A stretch of 39,434 nt of DNA from Gemmatimonadetes bacterium 13_1_20CM_4_69_16 (GTDB lineage: Bacteria; Gemmatimonadota; Gemmatimonadetes; Gemmatimonadales; GWC2-71-9). Numbering within the stretch: the first letter of the stretch is position 1; the number at the start of each line of letters is the position of its first letter. A program made the translations under genes and the position numbers. Shown in pieces: positions 15,752 to 23,711 of this stretch. The DNA is taken from the NCBI GenBank assembly GCA_001919865.1, contig MNIR01000023.1:1910-41343 (forward strand), in the 5' to 3' direction. The notes beneath the pieces are model-generated. The model saw nothing but the letters and a program-made list of their open reading frames with translations, had not been told where the DNA came from and did no database searches.

Positions 15752-17728
15752 TCAAGGCAGCGGCGTCGGTTTCGGCTCCAGCTTCAGCACCCACAACCCG
15801 CTGTTGATGTCGGGCACGAAGATGTTGCCGTCGCGCACCACAGCCCCCCAGGCGAACGGCGTGTGCGGTTGCGCCCCCGTCGAGTCGGCAGTCAAGATCC
15901 AGCTCATCTCGCGGCCCTGGCGCAACAAGTCGCCCTTCAGCTCGCCCGAGATGTCGAGCACGCGCGCGCCGCCCTGGTAATTCCCGAGGTAGAGCGTGTC
16001 GCCCACCACCCAGACGTTATGCACGCCGCCGTCGGTCGGCTCGTACCAGGCGACCTCCTTGGGGTGGGCGATGTCGGAGACGTCGATGACGTGCAGCCGT
16101 CCGAAGGTGAGGTTGTTGCCGCCGTTCAGCCCCTTGTACGGCCGCGCGGCGTACACTTCGTCGCCTGCGAAGACGTATCGCCCCGCGCGCCACGCCGTGT
16201 GCGTGCCCCGCACGAAGCCCGTCCCCCACAACTGCTCCACCCGCGCGTAGGTGGCGTTGAGGTCGTACTTGAGCTGTGAGACGAGCTGCGGGTTCTCCGG
16301 GCTGCCGCCCTTCATGCCGTTGCCGACATCCAGGATGATGAGGCCGTCATTCCAGTAGGCGAGATAGGCGAGCCCGTCCACCACCATGACGTCGTGGAGG
16401 TAGCGCCCCGCGTCGGTTTGCTGCGCCTCCCAGCGCGCCACCTCCTTGGGGTGGGACGGATCGCGGAAGTCGATCACCCGCAGGGACCCGGTGGCGTCGT
16501 CGGTAATGTAGGCCCGCCCTTGATACACGTAGGAGCTGTGAACGCCGCCCGAGACTGTTTCGGTGTACTCGGCGACCGCCTTGGGGTGGCAGGCGTCGCT
16601 CGCGTCGAAGACGACGATGCCGTTCTTGCGGTTCGACGCTCCCTCCCGCGAGAACACGCCGTACTTCCCGTCCTCGGTCGTCATGACGTCGTTCACGATG
16701 CGGGCATCGGTCAGCATCGAGTCCACGATCTTGGGGCTCGTGGGATCCGTGATGTCCATGGCGTAGACGCGGTCGGCAATGGTCGACATGTAGAGGCACT
16801 TCCCCGACGGATGCACCCACACTTCCGCCGTGCGGTACTTGATCGGCAGATGGGCCAGCACGTCGATACCTCGGGTCACCCGGCGCTGCTCGGCGCGAAC
16901 CAGGGCGTCGGCGCTCTTCCCGCCGATGGTGGCCGTGACCGTATACACCCCGGGGGTCTCCGCCACGAACGCGCCGGCGGCGTCGATCTGGGCGACCCCA
17001 GCGCCGCCGGTCGCCGCCACCGCCCATTCCGCCGGAACGTCGGCGATGGGACGCCCCGCCTGATCCCGCGCGGTGACGGCGAACCGCACCACGTCGCCGG
17101 TGCGGAGGGCGCTCGCCGCCGGGTCGATCACGACCCGCGCCACGGTGTTCGCCACCACCTGGACCGCGACTGGGGTGGCCGCCGGACCGGCCTTGGCGGT
17201 GATGGTCGCGCGCCCCGGGGCCAGCGCGTGCAGCCGTCCGTCCGCCGTCACGCTCGCCACCCGCGGGTTGCTCGACGCGAAGCTGACGAGATCGGCCCGT
17301 CGATCCCCATGCTTCGAGAAGACGGTCCCGAGGAGTGTGAGCCGCGTGCCCGCTACCAACTTCGTCGGGGCCGGGGCCACGTCGACACGCGCGGGCGACT
17401 CGGGCAGGACATGCACCAGGGCGAACTCGATCTTCTGGCCCTGCTGCCCAGGGATCGCCGCCACCGCCGCGACCCGGACGAACCCGGAGTAGCCACCCGT
17501 CACGAGACCGGTCGAGTCGACCTTTCCCGCGTCGCTCGCGACGAACCACTCGATGGCCGCGCTCGGCACGGGTTGGCCGCCGGCGTCGATGGCGCGTGCG
17601 GCGAGCTGCACCTTGCCGCCGACTGCCACCTCGGCCGCGGACGGCGTGATCTCGACCTTCGCGATCGGGAAGTTCGCGGGGTTCGCAGGATGTTGCTGGA
17701 GCAATAGAGCCAGAACCGCGAGATGCAT
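15752..17728 (-). CDS. secreted Ig-like plus LVIVD beta-propeller protein (downstream paralogue)
   Basis: 658 aa. A short hydrophobic N-terminus (about 1-12) is followed by three bacterial Ig-like (Big-type) domains (about 22-280), recognisable by V-x-P openings and G-x-A-x-I/V strands. A propeller of LVIVD-type repeats follows (about 290-655), with the recurring pattern of D-I/V-D/S-P-x-x-P-K-x-V and G-V-H-x-x-V/Y. LVIVD repeats occur in secreted or surface proteins, and the function is unknown. The start is fixed by AAGGAG overlapping the stop of the upstream paralogue 9 nt away, so the two are one operon. Both propellers match closely in their middle repeats. Confidence 0.85.
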   Translation of the reverse strand: MHLAVLALLLQQHPANPANFPIAKVEITPSAAEVAVGGKVQLAARAIDAGGQPVPSAAIEWFVASDAGKVDSTGLVTGGYSGFVRVAAVAAIPGQQGQKIEFALVHVLPESPARVDVAPAPTKLVAGTRLTLLGTVFSKHGDRRADLVSFASSNPRVASVTADGRLHALAPGRATITAKAGPAATPVAVQVVANTVARVVIDPAASALRTGDVVRFAVTARDQAGRPIADVPAEWAVAATGGAGVAQIDAAGAFVAETPGVYTVTATIGGKSADALVRAEQRRVTRGIDVLAHLPIKYRTAEVWVHPSGKCLYMSTIADRVYAMDITDPTSPKIVDSMLTDARIVNDVMTTEDGKYGVFSREGASNRKNGIVVFDASDACHPKAVAEYTETVSGGVHSSYVYQGRAYITDDATGSLRVIDFRDPSHPKEVARWEAQQTDAGRYLHDVMVVDGLAYLAYWNDGLIILDVGNGMKGGSPENPQLVSQLKYDLNATYARVEQLWGTGFVRGTHTAWRAGRYVFAGDEVYAARPYKGLNGGNNLTFGRLHVIDVSDIAHPKEVAWYEPTDGGVHNVWVVGDTLYLGNYQGGARVLDISGELKGDLLRQGREMSWILTADSTGAQPHTPFAWGAVVRDGNIFVPDINSGLWVLKLEPKPTPLP

Positions 17729-17737
17729 GCTAACTCC

Positions 17738-19747
17738 TTATGGAATAACTGGTTGCTGAGGCTCGACCTTCACGACCCAGAGGCCGGAGTTGATGTCCGG
17801 GACGTACACCAGCCCGCGCGCGTAGATCGCGCCCCAGGCGTTCGCCCCGTTGGGTACGAATCCGGCCGCGTCGCCGGTGTGCACGTGAGCGTACTCCCGG
17901 CCCTGGGCCAGCAGGTCGCCTTTCAACTCGCCCGAGATGTCGAGCACTCGAAGGCCCCCCTGATAGTCTCCCATGTACAGGGTGTCGCCCGCGATCCAGA
18001 CGTTGTGACTGCCGCCGTCCTCCGGCTCGAACCACGCCACTTCGTGGGGATCGGTCAGATCGGCGATGTCGATCACGTGCAGCCGGCCGTATGCGCGACC
18101 GAGCCCGATAACGCCGGGGCCGCCACCCTGCTGACGCGCCGGGAACACCTCGTCGCCGACGAAGACGTACCGGCCGTGCCGCCAGCTCGTGTGCGTGCCG
18201 CGGATGAAGCCCGGGCCCCCGGCGAGCTCGACCTTCTTGTAGAGCTCGTTCAAGTCGTACTTGTACTGCAGCACGAGCTGCGGATTCTCAGGCGTTCCAC
18301 GCTTCATGCCGTTGCCGACGTCCAGGATGACGAGGCCGTCGTTCCAGTAGGACAAGGTCGCGAGTCCGTCCCGGATGTCGATGTCATGCAGCATCCGTCC
18401 CGCTTCGGGGCGCTCTACCTGCCAGCGGGCCACCTGCTTCGGGTGGTAGGGGTCGCGGATGTCGATGACCCGCATGGAGCCGGTCGCGTCGTCGGTCAGG
18501 TAGACGTAGCCCTTGTAGACGTAGGTGCTGTGGACGCCCCCCGTGACCGTCTCGGTGAACTCGGCGATGGGCTTCGGATGCGCCGGATCCTCGAACGAGA
18601 GAATCACGATGCCGTTCTTGCGGGTGGATGCGCCCTCGCGCGTCATGACGCCGTACTTGCCGTCCTCGGTGGTCATCACGTCGTTCACGACGCGGGCGTC
18701 CACGATCACCGAATCGGTGACGAACGGCTTCGCCGGATCCGCAATGTCGATCGCATAGATGCGGTCCGCGATGGTCGACATGTAGGCGTGCTTGCCGTCC
18801 GGGTGCAGCCACAACTCGGCGGCGGCGAGCCCCTTGAGCGGCAACCGCCCGACGATGGTGACCTGGCGCGTGACGTTGCGCGCCGCGACCTGGACGAACG
18901 CCTCGGCGCTGCGGGCGCCGAGCGTCGCAATCACGCGGTACGTCCCCGGTTGGTCCGCCACGAACACGCCCGCACCGTCCACCGTGGCGTAGCCCTGACC
19001 GACCGGCGACACGGCCCACTCGGGGCGCGCATCGCCCACCGATTTGCGAGCGACATCGGTCGCGACGAACGCGAAGCGCACGACGTCCCCAGCGCGAACC
19101 GCCGTGTCGGCGGGGGCGGCGCTCAGCCGGACTACCGGGTTCGGTAGCACCACCAGGGTCCAGCTCTCGCTCGCCTTGCCCGCCGCCGCCGTGATCGTCG
19201 CCCGCCCGGCGGCGCGCGCCGTCAGGTGCCCGAGCGGGGTAACATCGGCCACGGCGGGTCGGCTCGACTTCCAGGTGACGCGATCGTAGCGCCGGTCGCC
19301 GTTCGCGGCGTACGGCACCGCTTCGAGCACTAGCGCCGTGCCGGCCAGCATGCGCTCCGCCCGTGGCGCCACGGCGATCTTCGCAGGTGGCTGGGGCAGC
19401 ACCGTGATGTGCGCGAAGGCCACCGTGGACTTCACGGCTCGTCCCGGCAGACCCGCCACCGCGGCGACATTGAGGGTGCCGGTGGACCCGGCGCTCACGA
19501 GACCGGTCGTGTCGACGGCGCCCTCGAAGCGGCCGCCGCTCGCGAACCAGCGGATCACCGCCTCCGGCATCGCCCGGCCGCTCGAGTCGTACGCGGTGGC
19601 GTGGAGCCGGACGGTATCGCCAACTTGGAGGGCGTACTCGGCCGGCTTCACGTCGACCCGGGCGATGGGCTGCGGCACAGTGGGCGCGGCGGGCTGCTGG
19701 GCGGGCTGTTGCCACGCGAGCAGCGTGCAGACGAGATGCAGGGTCAT
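17738..19747 (-). CDS. secreted Ig-like plus LVIVD beta-propeller protein (upstream paralogue)
   Basis: 669 aa with the same layout as the gene that follows: a short hydrophobic start, a Gln/Pro-rich linker, three Ig-like domains (about 25-290) and an LVIVD propeller (about 300-665). Blocks such as VNDVMTTEDGKYGV and GVHNVWVVGDTLYLGNYQGG in the partner have near copies here (GSHNVWIAGDTLYMGDYQGG). ATG 19747 is preceded by GAGG at 6 nt. It is the first gene of the pair. The intergenic region to the cold-shock promoter (19748-19931) shows no further gene. Confidence 0.85.
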   Translation of the reverse strand: MTLHLVCTLLAWQQPAQQPAAPTVPQPIARVDVKPAEYALQVGDTVRLHATAYDSSGRAMPEAVIRWFASGGRFEGAVDTTGLVSAGSTGTLNVAAVAGLPGRAVKSTVAFAHITVLPQPPAKIAVAPRAERMLAGTALVLEAVPYAANGDRRYDRVTWKSSRPAVADVTPLGHLTARAAGRATITAAAGKASESWTLVVLPNPVVRLSAAPADTAVRAGDVVRFAFVATDVARKSVGDARPEWAVSPVGQGYATVDGAGVFVADQPGTYRVIATLGARSAEAFVQVAARNVTRQVTIVGRLPLKGLAAAELWLHPDGKHAYMSTIADRIYAIDIADPAKPFVTDSVIVDARVVNDVMTTEDGKYGVMTREGASTRKNGIVILSFEDPAHPKPIAEFTETVTGGVHSTYVYKGYVYLTDDATGSMRVIDIRDPYHPKQVARWQVERPEAGRMLHDIDIRDGLATLSYWNDGLVILDVGNGMKRGTPENPQLVLQYKYDLNELYKKVELAGGPGFIRGTHTSWRHGRYVFVGDEVFPARQQGGGPGVIGLGRAYGRLHVIDIADLTDPHEVAWFEPEDGGSHNVWIAGDTLYMGDYQGGLRVLDISGELKGDLLAQGREYAHVHTGDAAGFVPNGANAWGAIYARGLVYVPDINSGLWVVKVEPQQPVIP

Positions 19748-19931
19748 GCTGGGCCTCACGATCCTCGGGCTGGAGCGTCGTACACAGGAGTGGCGCGGAC
19801 GGCGGCCTAGCACGTTATCCGTAGCATGCGGAACGCGGAAGAGGCGCTGCACGCCGACCTGAGATGGCGGTATGGTGTCGTTACGGTGGCGCCAGGGCGC
19901 CCAAGCCCTGCAAGGAGCGCCGCTTACTCTA

Positions 19932-19960
19932 TTGACAGGATTCGGGGAAGACCCTACGTT
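19932..19960 (+). promoter_or_regulatory. sigma70 promoter of the cold-shock gene
   Basis: A consensus TTGACA (19932-19937) lies 17 nt from TACGTT (19955-19960). Transcription should start near 19967, giving a leader of about 150 nt. Confidence 0.7.
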
Positions 19961-20009
19961 TGGCCCCGGTTCAAGCAATACGTGGCACCGTCACCGGTTT
20001 GTCTGCGCT

Positions 20010-20043
20010 CCGCGAGGACCACTTGTCTCGCGGTTTTTGTTTG
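20010..20043 (+). terminator. intrinsic terminator within the cold-shock leader
   Basis: A perfect 7-bp stem CCGCGAG/CTCGCGG (20010-20016 with 20027-20033, 10-nt loop) is followed by TTTTTGTTTG. It stands about 45 nt after the predicted start site and 76 nt before the cold-shock ATG, so it may act as an attenuator or end a short RNA of about 75 nt. Confidence 0.65.
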
Positions 20044-20118
20044 AGCCCGTCTCTGGTCGCGGTGACCAGGGCCGAACATTCCCGGGGCAGTGCCCCTTAG
20101 TGCTGAGGTCTGAACGGT

Positions 20119-20319
20119 ATGGCAAAGGGTAAGGTGAAGTGGTTCAACGACGCGAAGGGCTTTGGCTTTATCGCGCAGGAGTCGGGTCCGGACGTGTTCG
20201 TCCACTTCACGGCGATCCAGGCTGAGGGCTTCCGCAGCCTCGCCGAGGGCGATACGGTGGAGTTCGAAGTCGCTCAGGGTCCCAAGGGCTTGCAGGCGCA
20301 AAACGTTCGCAAGGTCTGA
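20119..20319 (+). CDS. cold-shock domain protein (CspA family)
   Basis: 66 aa, one complete cold-shock domain with both nucleic-acid-binding motifs: [12 protein letters not shown] (RNP1 region) and DVFVHFTAI (RNP2 region). It binds single-stranded RNA/DNA and acts as an RNA chaperone. ATG 20119 has GAGG about 11 nt upstream. Hairpins at about 20050-20066 and 20083-20097 stand near the ribosome-binding site, which is common in csp leaders, and an intrinsic terminator lies earlier in the leader. A strong terminator follows the gene, so it is monocistronic. Confidence 0.95.
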   Translation: MAKGKVKWFNDAKGFGFIAQESGPDVFVHFTAIQAEGFRSLAEGDTVEFEVAQGPKGLQAQNVRKV

Positions 20320-20338
20320 ACGACGCTGATCGTAGGTG

Positions 20339-20364
20339 ACGGGCCCGGGGCTCCCCGGGCCCGT
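20339..20364 (+). terminator. intrinsic terminator after the cold-shock gene
   Basis: A G+C-rich near-perfect inverted repeat (20339-20350 with 20353-20364) is followed by TTCGTTT. Confidence 0.8.
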
Positions 20365-20379
20365 TTCGTTTGGGCGGCT

Positions 20380-20385
20380 TATATT
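20380..20385 (+). promoter_or_regulatory. -10 box (TATATT) placed for a leaderless transcript
   Basis: TATATT ends exactly 6 nt before the GTG start at 20392. The upstream -35 position falls in the cold-shock terminator stem and has no consensus. Confidence 0.5.
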
Positions 20386-20391
20386 GACCGC

Positions 20392-20961
20392 GTGGCTACG
20401 CTGCGCCTCGCGCTCCTCGCCGTGGTTACCCCTGGCGTCATAGCGGCCCAGGTGACGGCGCGCCCCCCGGCGTCCTCCCCGCTCCCGCCCTCGCCGCCGT
20501 ACCGCGGCTTCTCGCCAGGCATCAGCTACCGGGCGTTCGTAGAACGGGCGCGAGCACTCGCGGACAGCGACGTGTTGCGCTGCCAGACGTCCCCCCACAC
20601 CGCCCAAATCATGGAATGCGGCGTCGTGATCCGCGATCCGCGCGACGCCGCCCGTTTCTACCTGAGCGCCCATTTCATCGAGGGGAACGCGGATGTCGTC
20701 GCGTTCTACGATTCGGCGGGGTTCGGTAACGCCCGGGGTGTGCCACTCGTGAACCGCACGAAGCAGGACTTGACGCGCGTGTTCGGTCGCCCGCGGCCGC
20801 TCGGGAAGAGCGGGTGGGAGTGGCGCTACGGGCGGAAATCGGTGCGGTTCAGCTGGCGCGGCCGCGGCACGGCGCGCTGGGTGTCGGTGACGTTGACCGA
20901 CAACGACGTGATGGACCGGATTGGGAGGTACGTGACACCAGCCAGAAGCCGAAAGCCCTAA
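20392..20961 (+). CDS. secreted hypothetical protein
   Basis: 189 aa with an N-terminal signal peptide (about 1-20, cleavage after IAA or nearby) and a Pro/Ser-rich linker (about 22-40). A compact domain follows with two Cys (around residues 64 and 76) that could pair. I see no known family. GTG 20392 lacks a Shine-Dalgarno and follows a TATATT box by 6 nt. The last residues (SRKP) come from a short repeat tract shared with the convergent gene. Confidence 0.65.
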   Translation: MATLRLALLAVVTPGVIAAQVTARPPASSPLPPSPPYRGFSPGISYRAFVERARALADSDVLRCQTSPHTAQIMECGVVIRDPRDAARFYLSAHFIEGNADVVAFYDSAGFGNARGVPLVNRTKQDLTRVFGRPRPLGKSGWEWRYGRKSVRFSWRGRGTARWVSVTLTDNDVMDRIGRYVTPARSRKP

Positions 20962-20992
20962 GAACTTGCGGCTTACGACTTGCGGCTTGCCA
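20946..20992. repeat. degenerate short repeat tract at convergent gene ends
   Basis: An 11-bp direct repeat, ACTTGCGGCTT, occurs at 20964-20974 and 20978-20988, preceded by diverged AAGCC copies (20947-20957). The tract supplies the last codons and stop of both convergent genes (SRKP and SRKS tails). Confidence 0.5.
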
Positions 20993-21932
20993 CTGCGATC
21001 AACCGCTCCGCCAGGGTAGCCACCCCCTTCGCCGCCCCCAGCTGATCGAGCCAGCGCGGCGGGATCCCCGATTCCCCGTCCCGCGCCCCGAGGAGCGCGC
21101 CCGCCACGGCGGCGTTGGTGTCGGTGTCTCCGCCCGCTTCCGCCAGGAACACGAGCGCTTCCTCGAGCGACGGCCGGTGGACGGCGCACCAGAACGCGAT
21201 CTCGACGCAATGCACCACGTAGCCGTACTCGTCGCGGACGGCGATCGGCAAGTCGCTCTCGGGCTCCCAGGGCACCCGGCGGATCGCTTCGATGAGCGCC
21301 CGCGGGGCCGTACCCTGCAGCCGGTGCAGCACTTCCTCCACGAAGTAGGGGTTGCCGTTCAGCAACTCCCGTCCGGCGAGATTCACCGCGACGGCGCCCC
21401 ACGTGCACCGCTCGTCCGCGTGCGTGATGGCGGCCTGCTGGGTCGAGACGCGGATCAGGCGGTCGACATTGTCGTGATAGCGGAGTGCGACCGGGATGCA
21501 CCGCATGACGGCGCCGTTCGACGCGGCTCCCCGGGGATCGGCGCCGCGCGCGCTGCGTCCCGCGTCGAACGGCTCTGCGCCCCGAGCGATGAGCCGCAGG
21601 GCGCGTTGCGTCAGCACGCCGATGCCCCGGCCATCCATCTCCATCCATTTCACCCACCGGCGCGCCACGTCGTTGGCGTCGAAGTCGCCCAGCTCGGCGA
21701 GCGACTCCGCAAGCAGCAGCGCCATCGCTGCGTCATCGTCGAAGGGGGAGCCTTTGGGAGGGGGGGCGAGATCGCGTACGCCCTGGGGGAACGCTTCCCG
21801 GATCGCCTGCGCGGTGCCGAGCCGCTCGGTCGGTACGCCCAGCTGGTTGCCGACCACGAGTCCGAGCAGCGCACCACGCGCGCGCGTGAGCAGCAGCGGA
21901 TCGAGAGCGTCGCCGGAGGACCGGACGGTCAA
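20973..21932 (-). CDS. ADP-ribosylglycohydrolase family protein
   Basis: 319 aa. This helical, metal-dependent family (DraG/ARH type) removes ADP-ribose from modified proteins or related targets. Signatures are RARGALLGLVVGNQLG at the N-terminus, the FDDDAAMALLLAESL metal-binding Asp block (usually D-D-T/D), and GGDTDTNAAVAGALLGA near the C-terminus. All acidic metal ligands appear present. The TTG start overlaps the kinase stop (TTGA), so it is translated after the kinase. No ADP-ribosyltransferase is in the window. Confidence 0.88.
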   Translation of the reverse strand: MTVRSSGDALDPLLLTRARGALLGLVVGNQLGVPTERLGTAQAIREAFPQGVRDLAPPPKGSPFDDDAAMALLLAESLAELGDFDANDVARRWVKWMEMDGRGIGVLTQRALRLIARGAEPFDAGRSARGADPRGAASNGAVMRCIPVALRYHDNVDRLIRVSTQQAAITHADERCTWGAVAVNLAGRELLNGNPYFVEEVLHRLQGTAPRALIEAIRRVPWEPESDLPIAVRDEYGYVVHCVEIAFWCAVHRPSLEEALVFLAEAGGDTDTNAAVAGALLGARDGESGIPPRWLDQLGAAKGVATLAERLIAVASRKS

Positions 21933-23581
21933 AACGTGATCACGACCGCCCCGCTCGAGGGCGCGACGCGGGCGGCGAAGCCTTCCCGGTCGGCGTGGGG
22001 GCCCACGTAGGGATGGGCGTTGTTGTACGCCGCGACGACGGAGTTGCGATACAGCCGGTAGTACCCGACGTGGGTGCGCACGCCGCCCTTCGGGACCACG
22101 CAATTGCAGCGCGCCGCCGCTCGAGTCCCGGGATTCACCTCGATCGTGATGGCGGTGGCGCTCGTGTTGGTGACGAGCGGCGCGAAGTAGCTCTGCCCCT
22201 CGAGCTCGGCGACGATGCGCGCGACCTGACGTCCGCGAAGCGGCCGGAACTCGGGGAGCGGGCCTTGCAGCAACTCGCCGATCGGCGGGCTGCCGGGCCG
22301 GATGAGGCGCCACCGCAAGTCGGCGCGACGAGCCCCGCGCAGCGCCAGCCGGGCGGTCCCCTCCGGTCGCACCGTGTCGATCGGAGTCCCACGCGCGAGA
22401 ATCTCCACCGGCTCGACCAGCGCGTTGTGCACGAACGCGACGCCCGTTCCAAGGAAGCCGGCGCGGCGCGCGAGCAACAGGCCAGCGGCCGCGACGGCGA
22501 GCCCGCCCGCCACCCACCACCCCAATCGGCGCGAGCGGGAGCGGACCTCGCCCGAGCTCCGGACCTGGCGCTCCACCGTGGCCGCGCCGACGAGCTTCGG
22601 GGACCCGGCGGCGCGCCCCCGCGCCAGCGTCGCCAACACGTCGTCGGCCGTCTGGAAGCGCCAATCCGGCTGCTTGGCGAGGCACTTCACGATCGTATCG
22701 GACAGCCAGCGGGGGATGCGGGCGTTCACGTCACTGGCCACGGGGATCGGGTCGGTCAGGTGCTTGCCGACGATCTCGGCGCTGGAGTTGCCGTCGTAGG
22801 GCGGCGCGCCCGTCACCATCTGAAAGAGCATCGCGCCGAAGGCGTACAGGTCGCTGCGCCCGTCGAGGTTGGGTTGGCCCAGGGCCTGTTCGGGGCTCAT
22901 GTACTGCACGGTCCCGACGGTGAAACCGGTCGCCGTCATCGCCCCCTTGGTGCCGGTGGTGGGGTCGAGCAGTTTCGCGATGCCGAAGTCGACCAGCAGC
23001 GCGCGGCCCGTCTTCGCCTCGAGCATCACGTTGTCCGGCTTGATGTCGCGATGCACGAGGCCCTGGGCGTGTGCGTGCGACAGGGCCTGGAGGATCGGCT
23101 CCGCGATCCGCAGCGCCTCGTCGGGAGAGAACGACCCACGCCGGCGCAGCGCGTCGGCCAGCGATTCGCCCTCGACGAATGGCATGACGTAGTAGACGAG
23201 CCCCTCGCCGTCGCCCGTGAAGTGGATCGGCAGGATCGCCGGGTGCTGGAGACGCGCCAGCGCCTTCGCCTCCTGGCGGAACCGGGTCAGCATCCCCGGG
23301 GTCCAGGCGATCTCCGGATGCAGCACCTTACAGGCGAGGCGCCGGTCGAGGTCCTGGTCCCACAGCTCGTAGACCTCGGCGAACCCACCGCGTCCCACGA
23401 GTCGTTTCACCTGGTACTTGGCGCCGAGAGCGCGGGCGAGGCGCTCCGCCGTCGGCACGGCCGTCGGCGCGGGCGAGGGCGCGGCCCGCTCGTTGGTGAT
23501 GACCGTGGGCGAGGGGTTACCGCAAGCGGGGCAGAACGCCGAGCCGGTGGGGATCTCCGCCCGGCAGACGGGGCACGTCAT
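21929..23581 (-). CDS. transmembrane Ser/Thr protein kinase with N-terminal zinc ribbon
   Basis: 550 aa. The N-terminus is a zinc ribbon (C3-x2-C6, C17-x2-C20). A Ser/Thr kinase domain follows (about 55-320) with the glycine loop GRGGFAEVY, the VAIK-type Lys in LACKVLHP, HRDIKPDN, DFGIAK and the YMSPEQ activation segment. A Pro-poor basic linker, a membrane helix (about 345-365) and a periplasmic beta-rich domain of about 185 residues complete it. All catalytic residues are present. The output domain is not a PASTA repeat and is unrecognised. ATG 23581 starts directly at the ribbon. A GTG 12 nt upstream is possible. Operon with ADP-ribosylglycohydrolase. Confidence 0.93.
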   Translation of the reverse strand: MTCPVCRAEIPTGSAFCPACGNPSPTVITNERAAPSPAPTAVPTAERLARALGAKYQVKRLVGRGGFAEVYELWDQDLDRRLACKVLHPEIAWTPGMLTRFRQEAKALARLQHPAILPIHFTGDGEGLVYYVMPFVEGESLADALRRRGSFSPDEALRIAEPILQALSHAHAQGLVHRDIKPDNVMLEAKTGRALLVDFGIAKLLDPTTGTKGAMTATGFTVGTVQYMSPEQALGQPNLDGRSDLYAFGAMLFQMVTGAPPYDGNSSAEIVGKHLTDPIPVASDVNARIPRWLSDTIVKCLAKQPDWRFQTADDVLATLARGRAAGSPKLVGAATVERQVRSSGEVRSRSRRLGWWVAGGLAVAAAGLLLARRAGFLGTGVAFVHNALVEPVEILARGTPIDTVRPEGTARLALRGARRADLRWRLIRPGSPPIGELLQGPLPEFRPLRGRQVARIVAELEGQSYFAPLVTNTSATAITIEVNPGTRAAARCNCVVPKGGVRTHVGYYRLYRNSVVAAYNNAHPYVGPHADREGFAARVAPSSGAVVITF

Positions 23582-23699
23582 CTGGGTCGTCACGGCAGGT
23601 AAGATTCGCTTTCCGCGCCGCCGGTGCAACGGGACGTTGGGACCATGTGCCTTGCATCGCCGTCCCTTCCTAACGGACCGACGCCGCACCCCCCTGCAT

Positions 23700-23705
23700 T
23701 AACTT
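23700..23705 (+). promoter_or_regulatory. -10 box (TAACTT) placed for a leaderless transcript
   Basis: TAACTT ends exactly 6 nt before GTG 23712. There is no Shine-Dalgarno in between. Confidence 0.45.
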
Positions 23706-23711
23706 CTCCCC

